This document shows positions 1 to 9,947 of a stretch of DNA of 64,000 bases, piece by piece. Position 1 is the first letter of the stretch, and the number at the start of each line of letters is the position of its first letter. The notes below the pieces were generated by a model. The model was not told the DNA's origin. It made no database searches and was given only the letters and a program-made list of their open reading frames with translations. The stretch spans positions 2,418,001 through 2,482,000 of the forward strand of contig OY970337.1 in the NCBI GenBank assembly GCA_963717475.1, in the 5' to 3' direction. The position numbers and the translations under genes were made by a program. The stretch comes from AC-32 sp963717475. GTDB lineage: Bacteria; Actinomycetota; Thermoleophilia; Gaiellales; Gaiellaceae.

Positions 1-328
1 GCACGTTCATGTTCGTCGCGAAGCCCGCGGCGACGTCGGGATCGAACGCGATCAGCTTGATCAGCCCGGACGTGAAGACCTGGCGGTACGGCTCGAACTG
101 CGGATTGTCGGCGAGGAAATGGTCGACCGAGCTCGCGTCGAGCTTGTCCAGCGTCCTCCAGGCAGCCGGCACCTGCAGCGAGAAGCCGCCGTCGGCGACA
201 TGGTGCGTCGACCAGCCGCCGACCTTTTGCTCTGACCGGGATCCCTCGGACCGGGATCCGCCGCAGGCGCTCAGCAGGAGCAACAGCAAGAGCGCAATCG
301 CCGCCGGCCAGCTTCGACGCAACCGCAC
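1..328 (-). CDS. Putative secreted lipoprotein, C-terminus beyond window
   Basis: Reading the minus strand from a GTG at 328 gives a typical lipoprotein leader: charged start (VRLRRSW), a run of leucines, then the lipobox LLSAC-G near residues 19-23. The mature part has PVQ-type features of small surface lipoproteins (FSLQVPAAWRTLDK) seen in actinobacterial proteins of unknown role. Right after the lipobox the segment GSRSE occurs twice, encoded by a perfect 15-bp-period repeat whose core GACCGGGATCC is at 234-244 and 249-259. The gene runs off the left edge, so only about 109 residues are visible. It is divergent from the thiolase at 347, leaving only 18 bp for both promoters. Function unknown; a plus-strand reading frame over the same bases lacks any recognisable feature. 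Confidence 0.72.
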   Translation of the reverse strand, partial: MRLRRSWPAAIALLLLLLLSACGGSRSEGSRSEQKVGGWSTHHVADGGFSLQVPAAWRTLDKLDASSVDHFLADNPQFEPYRQVFTSGLIKLIAFDPDVAAGFATNMNV

Positions 329-346
329 GTTGGATAGCGTTGCCGC

Positions 347-1516
<1,170 letters not shown>

Positions 1517-1520
<4 letters not shown>

Positions 1521-2695
1521 GCGACGTTCCCGGACGCTACCTCGAGCTCGGCCTGCGGCTCGGTCGCCATATCGAAGGGCTCGTCGACGCCTACTACGGG
1601 CCGGCGGAGATCAAAGAGCGGGTCGAGTCCGAGGAGCTCCGCGACCCGGCCGGCCTCGCGCGCGACGCAGCCGCGCTGCTCGAAGACTTGGACGGGCTCG
1701 AAGAGCGCAGGCGGACCTGGCTCCGGGCGCAGCTCGTCGGTGCCGAGACCGTCGCCCGCCGGCTCGCGGGCGAGGAGGTCCCCTACGCCGACGAGGTCGA
1801 ACGCTGCTACGGCATCCGCCCCGAGCGCGTCCCCGAGGAGCGCTTCGAGACCGTGCACGCCGCCCTCGACGACCTGCTGCCCGGCGACGGCCCGCTCGCG
1901 GAGCGCTTCCAGGCCTGGCGTGACACGAACACGCTCTCGGGCGACCAGCTCGCCCGCGTCATCGACTCACTGGGCGCCGATCTGCGCGTCCGCGCCGAGC
2001 GGCTCCTCGGCCTGCCGGACGGCGAGGCGATCGAGTTCGACTACGTCACGGACGAGCCCTGGGCCGCGTTCAACTACTACCAGGGCGGCCTGCGCAGCCG
2101 CGTCGCCGTCAACACCGACACTCCCTTGACGCCGGCGTTCTTGATCGGCCTCGTCGCGCACGAGGCGTACCCCGGCCATCACACGGAGCACGCGTGGAAG
2201 GAGCGCGTTCTCGTGGACGAAGGCGGCGTGCTCGAGGAATCGATCTTCCTGATCGGCACCCCGCAGTCCCTCGTCTCGGAGGGCATCGCGAGCGTGGGCT
2301 CCGAGATCACCCTCGGCGAGGACGAGCAGCAGGTGGCCGCCGAGCACGTCCGCGACACCGGCATCCCGTTCGATCCCGAGCTCTCGCGCGCGGTGAGCGA
2401 GGCCGCTCAGCCGCTCGGAGGCGTGAGCACGAACGTCGCGCTGATGCTGCACGAGGACGGCCGTTCCGAGGAAGAGGCCTTCGCCTACCTCAAGCGCTGG
2501 GGCCTGACTTCGGACAAGCGCGCGAAGCAGGGGATCCGGTTCATGACCGACCCCGTCTGGCGCTCGTACATCACGACCTACACCGACGGCTACCGGATCT
2601 GCAAGGCCTTCGTCGACGGCGACCCCGCACGCTTCAAGCGGCTGCTGACCGAGCAGCTGACGCCGGCCGAGATTCAGGCAGCCGCTTCGGGCTAG
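1517..2695 (+). CDS. DUF885-like putative metallopeptidase
   Basis: A 392-residue cytoplasmic protein with the zinc-type motif HEAYPGHH near residue 214, the hallmark of the DUF885 family of putative metal-dependent carboxypeptidase-like hydrolases. A downstream Glu-rich helix (LVSEGIASVGSEI) probably supplies the third ligand, as in other gluzincin-like folds. It is shorter than typical DUF885 members (about 550 residues), so it may be a compact branch. No signal peptide. ATG at 1517 overlaps the thiolase stop (ATGA), implying translational coupling. The 3' end overlaps the convergent cupin gene by 4 bp. Substrate unknown. Confidence 0.75.
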
Positions 2696-3207
2696 CCAGG
2701 AGGGTCTTCGAGCGAGAGCGGGGGCCCGAGGATTTCGCAGCCGTATCCCGAGAAGAGCCGCATCAGCTCGTCCATCGGCGGCATGACGGCATCGGCCGGG
2801 GGCTCCGAGCCCGTGACGGGCACGCCCAGGTTCACGAAGACCTGTTCGACGCCGCCGGGGCTGGCCGTGACGAGCATGCGGGCTCGCTCGGAGCGGACGA
2901 CGTAGGCATGGGGTATCTCGCGCGGAGCGAACAGGAAGTCGCCGGCGGCGAGGTCCATCCGCTCGTCGCCGACGGCGAACGTGAGCTCGCCCTCGAGGAT
3001 GTAGAACGTCTCGTCCTCGTTGTGATGGAGGTGCAGCGGAGGGCCGGTGCCGCGCGGGTCGTCGACCTCGATCTGCGAAAAGGCGTGGCCGCCCTCGGGG
3101 CCACCTGCTTTGACGGTGATGCGGCCGCTCTTCCACCAGACGTCGGCGAGGCCTTCGCCGGACGCGGCGCGGTAGGGCTTGCTGGCGATGACGGTCTCGG
3201 AGGACAT
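2692..3207 (-). CDS. Cupin-domain protein
   Basis: 171 residues with one conserved cupin beta-barrel: motif 1 GPPLHLHHNEDETFYILEGE (HxH...E) around residues 56-75 and motif 2 DFLFAPREIPHAY (P..H) around residues 90-102, so the metal-binding His/Glu set is intact. Such monocupins include quercetinase-like dioxygenases and sugar or polar-compound binders. The C-terminal 60 residues (MDELMRLFSGYGCEILGPP) resemble those of actinobacterial cupins of unknown substrate. Convergent with the upstream metalloprotease gene, sharing 4 bp. ATG start at 3207. Confidence 0.82.
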   Translation of the reverse strand: MSSETVIASKPYRAASGEGLADVWWKSGRITVKAGGPEGGHAFSQIEVDDPRGTGPPLHLHHNEDETFYILEGELTFAVGDERMDLAAGDFLFAPREIPHAYVVRSERARMLVTASPGGVEQVFVNLGVPVTGSEPPADAVMPPMDELMRLFSGYGCEILGPPLSLEDPPG

Positions 3208-3393
3208 TGGGTCCTTTCGTGGCTGCGCGAACAGCGTTTCGCGCCGGTTGCTCGGCCAAGCTGGGCCCCGAGATACGAGCCCGAAGCCAGCGGAGGAACT
3301 TCCCGGCGGTGACTGCGCGAACGGTTCGCGGTGCGGCCTGTGGCCGATTGAGGGATCGACTCTACGCCTTAATGCCCCCTGCCGGGGGACGCG
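3208..3393. other. Intergenic stretch with a weak C/G hairpin
   Basis: No coding signal is convincing here. It contains the start-side leader of the cupin gene and, at about 3374-3387, a short CCCCC/GGGGG hairpin just after the 3' end of the minus-strand gene 3394-3666. This could act as a weak terminator; it lacks a T tract. Confidence 0.3.
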
Positions 3394-3666
3394 CTAGGCG
3401 TCGTACTGGCCGCCGAGCTCCGCCGCCTGGGGCTTGCCTTTGTGACCGGCCTCTTGAAGGATCGCCGGGACGTCTGGGTCCGAGACGAAGTTCTGCCACC
3501 CCGCAGCGTCCCAGTCGAACAGCACCCAGACCCGGTCGTCTTCACCTGGATCGCGAAAGACGGTCGAACCTTTGGACCCGTGCTGCTTTCGCTTCTCGGC
3601 GCCCTTGCTCGAGAAGATCTCCAGGAAGCGGTCGTAATCCTCGACCTTCGTCGTCGCCAGAATCAT
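3394..3666 (-). CDS. Small dimeric alpha-beta-barrel (ABM-like) protein
   Basis: 90 residues, cytoplasmic, with the pattern of the ferredoxin-like dimeric barrel superfamily (antibiotic biosynthesis monooxygenase, EthD and relatives): an N-terminal strand MILATTKVEDYDRFLEIFS, a central helix region, then VWVLFDWDAAGWQNFVSDPDVPAIL. No catalytic residues can be assigned. A very strong Shine-Dalgarno (GGGAGGAG) sits 6 nt before the ATG at 3666. Stands alone on its strand. A broken relative of the same superfamily appears at 13.8-14.1 kb. Confidence 0.7.
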   Translation of the reverse strand: MILATTKVEDYDRFLEIFSSKGAEKRKQHGSKGSTVFRDPGEDDRVWVLFDWDAAGWQNFVSDPDVPAILQEAGHKGKPQAAELGGQYDA

Positions 3667-3776
3667 CTAGCTCCTCCCTTGGCAGGTGTCGTCGCGCGAA
3701 TGCGCTGACGAGCCACCATCTCACGTCTAGCCGGATCGCGCTCGCCTGGGCCAGCGTGCGGGAATGTCAGGAAGGA

Positions 3777-4346
3777 TTAGGCGAGGGCGCGTTCGAGCGC
3801 CGCGCGGTCGGCGGGCTCGCCGTGCGTCGGCAGCACGAACTCCACGGGCTTGTCGAGCAGCGGCCTCAGCCCGGCGGCGACCTGCTCGACCGTGACCCCT
3901 TCCGGCAGCCAGCTCGCGGCGATCTCGAGCCCGTTGCCGAGGTCGATCAACGTATCCCCGGCGATCACGGTGCGAATCCGCTCGCTCCAGAGCACGAGGT
4001 CGAGCTGGCCTTCACGCCCGGGATAGGCCTCCATCCCGAACAGCGAGTCGCCGATCGCATAGCGCGTCGCTGGAACGAGCTGGTCCTCGGGGCGATCAGG
4101 CGCCGGGGCCCACACCGGAAAGCCAAGCGATGCGGCGTCGCGCTCGTGCCACGTGGAGGTGAGCACCGTAACCACCTCGCGCGATTCGAACACCGCCCGA
4201 ACGTCGTCCGGAACGGCGATCGGGTCAATGAGGATCAGCCGCTCCCCGTCGTCGATTGCGTACGCCGACACCGGCCCATCCCACTCGGGATGCGTCGCGG
4301 TCCAGTGGTACACACCCTCGGGAAGCAAGCGATCGATGTTAAGCAC
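3777..4346 (-). CDS. Metallo-beta-lactamase-fold-like protein
   Basis: About 189 residues. It looks like the MBL fold: paired strands VSAYAIDDGERLILIDPI, then TSTWHERDA where most members have the HxHxDH metal motif, then the AGDTLID turn and the LPTHGEP end motif. Because the first motif has only one His and one Asp, metal binding may be altered or lost. I chose GTG at 4346, preceded by CGGAG, over the TTG at 4370. Lies downstream on the same strand as the ECF sigma factor gene only after that gene's end region, so coupling is uncertain. Activity unknown. Confidence 0.6.
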   Translation of the reverse strand: MLNIDRLLPEGVYHWTATHPEWDGPVSAYAIDDGERLILIDPIAVPDDVRAVFESREVVTVLTSTWHERDAASLGFPVWAPAPDRPEDQLVPATRYAIGDSLFGMEAYPGREGQLDLVLWSERIRTVIAGDTLIDLGNGLEIAASWLPEGVTVEQVAAGLRPLLDKPVEFVLPTHGEPADRAALERALA

Positions 4347-4451
4347 TACGAACTCCGCGCGGCCTGGCAACCGCAGCGCCCGGCTGGGCCAGTGTTCGGG
4401 AATGACCCCTGAACGGCGGCTTCCATTTCACGTCGAACCCATCCTTGTCGG

Positions 4452-5411
4452 CTAGATGTGTTCGGGAAGACCGAAGCGGCCGGGCAGCGCGGGGTCGGCG
4501 AAGAAGGTGATCTCGTCGACCTTGCTGCCGCTCAGGGTGAGCACCATCATGCCCCAGGGCTGCGAGCGCAGGTAGCAGCCGAAGGCCGGCTGGCCGTTGG
4601 CGCGGGTCGGGCGTACCTGTAGCGGGGCGCCGCGGACCTCGGCGCCGTGGTCGAGGTACACGCCGATCGCTTCGTGTCCGATGAGCTCGCCCGGGCTCGG
4701 CGGCATGGTCACACGAGCGTCGGAGCTCAGCAGAGTTAGGAGGCGCGCCGTGTCGCCGGCTTCGACGGCGTCGCTGAAGGTGGCGAGAAGGTTCCGTTCG
4801 GTCGGCGAGTCGGGCAGCGGCGCCTGCTCGCGTTCGAGGGTGTACGAGTCGAGCGTTGCGCGTGCGCGTTGGAGCGCGGCTTTGACCGACTGCGGCGTCG
4901 TCTCGAGGATCGAGGCGGCTTCGTCGGTGTGGAAGCCGAGCACGTCGCGCAGCACGAGCGCTGCGCGCTGCTTCGCAGGCAGCTGCTGCAGCGCGACGAT
5001 GAACGAGAGCTGGATCGCTTCGCGCTGCTCGTAGCGTGCTTCAGGTCCGGGAGCGGGATCCGGAAGCGCGCTGTCCGCGTAAGGCTCGAGCCAGCTGGGC
5101 TCGACGGCGCGGCGGGTTCTTGACGGTCTCATGGTGTTCTCCGTGGCGGGGCGGCGCCCGCGTTCGCGAATTGCGTTGAGACTCCGGTTGGTTGCGATCC
5201 GGTAGAGCCAGGAGCGCAGCGACGCCCGCTCCTCGAAGCCGTCGAGCCCGCGCCAGGCGGCGAGCAGTGTTTCCTGGACGAGATCCTCGGCGTCCTGCAC
5301 GGAGCCGAGTAGCCGGTAGCAATGCAGCTGGAGCTCGCGCCGGAACGGCTCGACCAGCGTCGCGAACGCACGCTCGTCACCTCCCTTGGCCCGCTCGAGA
5401 TCGACGGTCAT
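4452..5411 (-). CDS. ECF RNA polymerase sigma factor, SigG-like, with SnoaL-type C-terminal domain
   Basis: 319 residues. Sigma region 2 is at about 8-80 (LQLHCYRLLGSVQDAEDLVQ, FEERASLRSWLYRIA), and region 4 at about 135-190 (LQQLPAKQRAALVLRDVLGFHTDEAASILE). Residues 200-319 form a SnoaL/NTF2-like domain (FSDAVEAGDTARLLTLLSSDARVTMPP). This architecture matches the SigG group of extracytoplasmic-function factors that lack an anti-sigma and are thought to be controlled by the fused domain. The ATG at 5411 is chosen because homology begins there. It is divergent from an MFS transporter; the 100-bp gap holds an inverted-repeat operator, so the pair is probably co-regulated. Confidence 0.88.
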   Translation of the reverse strand: MTVDLERAKGGDERAFATLVEPFRRELQLHCYRLLGSVQDAEDLVQETLLAAWRGLDGFEERASLRSWLYRIATNRSLNAIRERGRRPATENTMRPSRTRRAVEPSWLEPYADSALPDPAPGPEARYEQREAIQLSFIVALQQLPAKQRAALVLRDVLGFHTDEAASILETTPQSVKAALQRARATLDSYTLEREQAPLPDSPTERNLLATFSDAVEAGDTARLLTLLSSDARVTMPPSPGELIGHEAIGVYLDHGAEVRGAPLQVRPTRANGQPAFGCYLRSQPWGMMVLTLSGSKVDEITFFADPALPGRFGLPEHI

Positions 5412-5428
5412 CGCGTCAATGACACCAG

Positions 5429-5458
5429 GTCCGTCGGAAACGGACCGGCGGTCCGTTT
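5429..5458. promoter_or_regulatory. Three-half-site operator between sigma factor and MFS genes
   Basis: A perfect 9-bp inverted repeat, AAACGGACC at 5438-5446 and GGTCCGTTT at 5450-5458, separated by GGC. A third half-site GGTCCGT lies at 5429-5435 and can pair with ACGGACC at 5440-5446. The centre half-site can thus pair with either neighbour. Size and spacing resemble TetR-type operators controlling efflux pumps. No TetR gene is adjacent, so the regulator is unknown. Confidence 0.6.
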
Positions 5459-5512
5459 CGCGGCATCGCGGTGTCTTTGACATCGACACAACCGCGAATC
5501 GGAGATGAGCTG

Positions 5513-6816
5513 ATGCAGAAGCAACGTTGGGGCAGCGCGCTCGCACGTGTGTTCGCCGTTTGGCGTACGGGCCTACCGAGGCCTGTCCTCGTTCTTCAGG
5601 GCGGGGACGCGCTCAACTACTTCGGCACCGGACTGCTCCTTCCCTTCGAGATCATCTACCTCCACGCGGTCCGCGGCTTCTCGACGGCGACCGCGGGGCT
5701 GGTGCTGGCGACGGTCATGGGCACGGCCGCAGTGGTAACGCTCCCTTCGGGTGCGCTCCTCGATCGTTTCAGTGCGAAACGGATCCTGATCGCGGGCAAT
5801 GTCTTGAACGCACTCGGCTACGGGGGCTTGGCGTTTGTCGACCGTCCTTGGCAAGGCTTCGTCTGCTCGGCCGTCGGCGGTGCCGGCTTCGGACTCGTGG
5901 GAACCGCCGGCCAAGTCCTGACCTTGACCCTGGTCCCGGCGGAGCAGCGCGCCGCATCGACCGCGCTCCGACGAGTCGCAGGCAACTTCGGTCTCGGCCT
6001 CGGCGCGACGGTTGCGGGCTTCATCGTCGCGGCCACCCATCATCACCTCCAGGCGTTCCAGGGCCTCTACCTCTTCGACGCAGTCACGTTCGTCGTCTTC
6101 GCGCTGGTTGTGCTCGTCTGGATCCCGGATCCTGGCCTCGCGGATGCTCCGTCGGCGAGCGAGGGCGCACGGGGTTTCCGAGCTGTTGCTCGGGATCGGC
6201 TCTTGCTCGCCTTGATCGCGGGCAACCTCGCGCTTGTGATGATCGGCGGCGCGTTCTTCTCCTTCATCCTCCGCCGTTTGCGGAGGCGCATACACCTGTC
6301 GGGCCCGTTGGGATCGGTGTCGTCGTCTTCATCAACACCTTCTTCATCGTCGTAGCGCAGGTACCGGCGACACGGGTGGTGGCGCGGATGCGCCGCACTC
6401 ACGCTTTGTTCGCCACCAGCGCCACATTCGCAGTCGGCCTGCTCGCGGTCCTGCTCGCAACGCTCACGCACTCGACGCTCGCCGCTACCACCGTCTTGGC
6501 CGGCGTCGCGATCCTGATCGCGATCGCCGAGTGTGGCCAGTTCATCGTGCTCGGCCCGCTAGTCGCGGAAATCGCGCCGCCGCATCTGCTCGGCCGCTAC
6601 ATGTCGCTCTACCAGCTCAGCTTCCTGGTCGGCGTGGCTCTCGGCCCGGCGGTCGGCGGCGTGCTGCTCGGAACGTCGCCCGACGCCATCTGGTGGGGCG
6701 GCGCCCTGGCGCTGGCACTGACGGGAGCCGGCTTCCTTCGACTCGGAAACCGGATACCCGACCCCCTCTTGCCGACGAAATCCCCGCCGCTGCAGGCCGC
6801 GTCAGAGGCGACCTGA
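5513..6816 (+). CDS. MFS transporter, frameshifted
   Basis: Major facilitator, about 434 residues when rejoined, with around 12 hydrophobic segments. The inter-helix motif after TM2-3 is GALLDRFSAKRILIAG, and the second half has GQFIVLGPLVAEIAPPHLLGRYMSLYQ, typical of drug-efflux-like MFS proteins. ATG at 5513 is preferred to GTG at 5471 because GGAG lies 8 nt upstream. The frame moves near 6268-6272 (FSFIL to PPFAEAHTP), where one base seems missing; this is the only interruption in the window best explained by a loss rather than a gain. It is divergent from the ECF sigma gene and probably controlled by the operator at 5429-5458. Confidence 0.82.
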
Positions 6817-7014
6817 TGCGCCGAGGGATGGCGGGGGCGGGGATCCTCTGACCGGGCGCCCATCGCAGTGACACAGCGCGGCGAAGCCGATGTCAAGGCC
6901 GCGATGCGCGCGCAGGGCTCGCGCGATCGCCCAAACGTACTCAGGCGCTGCCAATCAGGCGACAGAGGCGTGGGTTGGGCAGCGTGCTCACGCCTGACTT
7001 CAGCCGACGGGCTG
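6817..7014. other. Intergenic region, nothing recognised
   Basis: 198 bp between the MFS gene and a convergent small gene. I see no gene, clear hairpin or repeat. Confidence 0.4.
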
Positions 7015-7263
7015 TCAGCTCAGCGGCGGGCGGACGTAGATCACGCCCTCGTGCTTGATCGGGACGAAGTTCGCGCCGATGCGCATCGTCACGGCCTCGA
7101 CGTGCGCGAAGACCTCGTCGCTCGCCTCGCCGTCATCGCCGATGTGCACCTCGATCTCCAGCTCTCCCACCGGGCGCGCGTCAAGGCCCGCCTCGCGCAG
7201 TTCCCGGATCAGCCGGTCCCGGTCGGGAATCCGTGCCGCCTCGACCTGAAGGGGGTCACTCAT
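7015..7263 (-). CDS. Small conserved-looking protein of unknown function
   Basis: 82 residues, acidic, soluble. It begins with a helix (LQVEAARIPDRDRLIRELREAG) and continues as strand-like segments ELEIEVHIGDDG and ANFVPIKHEGVIYVRPPLS. I recognise no family. Codon usage is strongly GC-ending like its neighbours, supporting a real gene. ATG at 7263; the divergent aldehyde dehydrogenase starts 67 bp away. Confidence 0.55.
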   Translation of the reverse strand: MSDPLQVEAARIPDRDRLIRELREAGLDARPVGELEIEVHIGDDGEASDEVFAHVEAVTMRIGANFVPIKHEGVIYVRPPLS

Positions 7264-7329
7264 CAGCCCCGATTATCCCTGACGACGGGGCCGCGAAACT
7301 CCGTAGAAACCCGCTATGTTCCGGGCGCG

Positions 7330-8799
7330 ATGGCGGTCGCGACGCGTGAGTACGGTCTCTTCATCGGCGGCGAGCCCGCCGAGCCGGCGTCCGGCGAGAC
7401 GCGCGACCTCGTCGAGCCGGCGACCGGCGCCGCTCTGGCAACCGTCGCGATGGCGAACGAGCAGGACGTCGACCGCGCCGTCGAGGCGGCCCGCGGGGCG
7501 CTCGACGGCGACTGGGGCAAGACCCCGCCGAACGAGCGCTCGCGCCTGCTGCACGCGCTGGCCGACGCGCTCGTCGCGAACCGCAAGGAGCTCGCCGAGC
7601 TCGAGGCGCGCAACGTCGGCAAAGCGATCTCGTCGGTCAAGGCCGAGCTCGCGCAGGCGGTCGAGAACTTCCGCTTCTACGCCTCTGCGATCGCGACGAT
7701 CGCCGGCCGCTCGAACCCGATTGGCGGGTCGCTCCTCTTCTACTCGCTGAAGGAACCGGTCGGCGTCTGCGGCCAGATCGTGCCGTGGAACTACCCGCTG
7801 ATGATGACGACCTGGAAGCTCGCGCCGGCGCTCGCGGCCGGCTGCACGATCGTGCTCAAGCCCGATTCCGCGACGCCGCTGTCCGCGCTGCGGATGGCCG
7901 AGCTCGCCTCCGAGGTCGGCTTCCCGCCGGGCACGATCAACGTCGTGCCGGGCCCGGGGCCAGTCGTGGGGGCGCATCTCGTCAAACACCCCGGCGTCGA
8001 GAAGATCGCGTTCACCGGCTCGACCGCGACCGGCGGCGAGATCATGCGGCTCGCCTCCGACGGGATCAAGCGGCTGATCCTCGAGCTCGGCGGCAAGAGC
8101 CCGAACCTCGTCTTCGCCGACGCGGAGCTCGACGACGCGGTGCCGAGCTCGGTCTGGTCGATCTACTACTCGGCCGGCCAGAGCTGCGAGGCGCGCTCGC
8201 GGGTGCTGGTCGAGCGGCCGCTCTACGACGATTTCGTCGCCAAGTTCTCCGAGCTCGCGTCGGGGCTCAAGGTCGGCGACCCGCTCGACCCGGAGACCCA
8301 GGTCGGCTCGCTGATCTCGAACGAGCACCGCGACAGAGTCCACGGCTACGTCGAGACCGGCCGCGAGGAGGGTGCCGAGGTCGCCGCCGGCGGTGAGATG
8401 CCCGAGGGCGACGGCGCGTTCTATCCGCCGACCGTGCTCGCGCAGGTCGACAACTCGATGAAGGTCGCGCAGGAGGAGATCTTCGGTCCGGTCGTCACCG
8501 TGATCCCGTTCGAGGACGAGAAGGACGCGATCCGGATCGCGAACGAGAGCCGTTACGGGCTGATGGCCACCGTCTGGACGGGCGACCCGGCGCGCGGCCA
8601 CCGCCTGGCGCGGCGCATCAAAGCCGGAACGGTCGGCATCAACATGCCCTACACCGCCTTCCCGGGGATCCCGTTCGGCGGCTACAAGCAGTCGGGGTTC
8701 GGCCGCGAGCTCGGGCTCGAGACGCTCGAGCTCTACCTCGAGACGAAGAGCGTGATCGTCTCGACCAGCGCCAGGCCGTTCAACCCGTTCGGGCTGTAG
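7330..8799 (+). CDS. NAD(P)-dependent aldehyde dehydrogenase
   Basis: 489 residues, the standard ALDH superfamily length. The cofactor-binding motif is VPWNYPLMM, followed by KPDSATPLSA and FTGSTATGGE. The general base Glu252 sits in LELGGKSPN and the nucleophile Cys286 in GQSCEARSR. The C-terminal bridging region (GTVGINMPYTAFPGIPFGGYKQSG) is complete. It oxidises an aldehyde to the acid; the sequence resembles broad-specificity betaine/phenylacetaldehyde-type enzymes, so a role in feeding phenylacetate catabolism is possible but inferred. ATG at 7330, divergent from the small gene at 7263. Its TAG stop overlaps the apparent start of the next gene. Confidence 0.93.
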   Translation: MAVATREYGLFIGGEPAEPASGETRDLVEPATGAALATVAMANEQDVDRAVEAARGALDGDWGKTPPNERSRLLHALADALVANRKELAELEARNVGKAISSVKAELAQAVENFRFYASAIATIAGRSNPIGGSLLFYSLKEPVGVCGQIVPWNYPLMMTTWKLAPALAAGCTIVLKPDSATPLSALRMAELASEVGFPPGTINVVPGPGPVVGAHLVKHPGVEKIAFTGSTATGGEIMRLASDGIKRLILELGGKSPNLVFADAELDDAVPSSVWSIYYSAGQSCEARSRVLVERPLYDDFVAKFSELASGLKVGDPLDPETQVGSLISNEHRDRVHGYVETGREEGAEVAAGGEMPEGDGAFYPPTVLAQVDNSMKVAQEEIFGPVVTVIPFEDEKDAIRIANESRYGLMATVWTGDPARGHRLARRIKAGTVGINMPYTAFPGIPFGGYKQSGFGRELGLETLELYLETKSVIVSTSARPFNPFGL

Positions 8800-9947
8800 C
8801 CTCGCCTTCGCGGTACCGCTGGCTCGTCCTCGCCGCGGGGACGGCGGCGCAGACCTCGTACTCGGCTGTGCTGATCGGGCTGCCGGTCCTCGCGCCTCAG
8901 ATCCGGCACGAGTTCGGGCTGAGCCTCGTCGAGGTCGGGTTCGTAATCGACAGCGTCTGGATCGGTGGCCTGTTGACGCTGCTGCCGTGGGGGCTGCTTG
9001 CCGACCGCGTTGGCGAGCGGCTCGTGCTCGCGGCCGGGCTCGGCGGCTGTGCGGCGGCGCTCGTGGGCGCGTCGCACGCCGGCCGTTTCGGCGTGCTGCT
9101 CGCGCTGCTGGGGATCGCGGGCGCGGCGGGCGCGAGCGTGAACGCGGCCAGCGGGCGCGCGGTCATGTACTGGTTCCCGGCGGCGGAGCGCGGGCTCGCG
9201 CTCGGCGTGCGGCAGACGGCGATCCCGCTCGGCGGCTTCATCGCGGCCCTGGCGCTGCCGGCGCTCGGGCTCGAGAACGGGCTGCTTCTACTGGCGGCGA
9301 TGGCGGCGGGGGGAGCGATCTTCGGCGCGTCGGTGATCCACGATCCCGAAGGAGCCGAGGACGTGCTCCAGCCCCGGCGGATCGGCGAGACGCTGCGCGA
9401 CGGGCGGCTCTGGCTCCTTTGTTCCGGCAGCAGCTTCTACCTCGTCGCCCAGCTGGCCATCACCGGGTTCGTCGTGCTCTTCCTCTACGACGAACGCGGC
9501 TTCTCGCACGGAGAGTCGGCGCTCGTCCTTGCCGGGATCCAGGTGCTCGCGGCGGCCTTCCGGATCGGCGGCGGGCGCTGGTCGGACCGCGTCGGGTCGC
9601 GGGTAGGGCCGCTGCGACTGGTCGGGGTCGCGAGCAGCGTCACGCTCGCGCTCGTCGCCGCGCTTCTGGGCGCCCCCGCGTTCGTGCTCGTGGCCGCTCT
9701 CGTGCTCGCGGGCGGGCTCGCGATGGCCTGGAACGGGCTCTCGTTCACGGCCGCCGCCGAGATTGCGGGCCGGGCGCGGAGCGGGGCCGCGCTCGGGATG
9801 CAGCAGACGGCCCTTGCGGCGACCGGCGCCGTCTTGCCTCCGGTCTTCGCGGCTGTCGTGGCCTCGACGTCGTGGCGCGCCGGGTTCGGGATCGCGGCGG
9901 CTTTCCCGCTCGCGGGGGTCTACCTGCTCCGGCGGCTCAGCGCTTGA
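8796..9947 (+). CDS. MFS transporter (CynX/NimT-like style), start unusual
   Basis: Twelve-helix major facilitator of about 383 residues. The motif GLLADRVGERLVLAAG follows TM2-3, and ALVLAGIQVLAAAFRIGGGRWSDRVGSR marks the matching loop in the second half. The first recognised start codon is GTG at 8868, but that would cut TM1; the frame is open and protein-like upstream (RYRWLVLAAGTAAQTSYS) right back to a GTA at 8796 that overlaps the TAG of the dehydrogenase. Either GTA is used as the start or a base is wrong here. The 3' end overlaps the convergent YdcZ-like gene by 11 bp. Substrate unknown. Confidence 0.82.
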   Translation, partial: VASPSRYRWLVLAAGTAAQTSYSAVLIGLPVLAPQIRHEFGLSLVEVGFVIDSVWIGGLLTLLPWGLLADRVGERLVLAAGLGGCAAALVGASHAGRFGVLLALLGIAGAAGASVNAASGRAVMYWFPAAERGLALGVRQTAIPLGGFIAALALPALGLENGLLLLAAMAAGGAIFGASVIHDPEGAEDVLQPRRIGETLRDGRLWLLCSGSSFYLVAQLAITGFVVLFLYDERGFSHGESALVLAGIQVLAAAFRIGGGRWSDRVGSRVGPLRLVGVASSVTLALVAALLGAPAFVLVAALVLAGGLAMAWNGLSFTAAAEIAGRARSGAALGMQQTALAATGAVLPPVFAAVVASTSWRAGFGIAAAFPLAGVYLLRRLSA

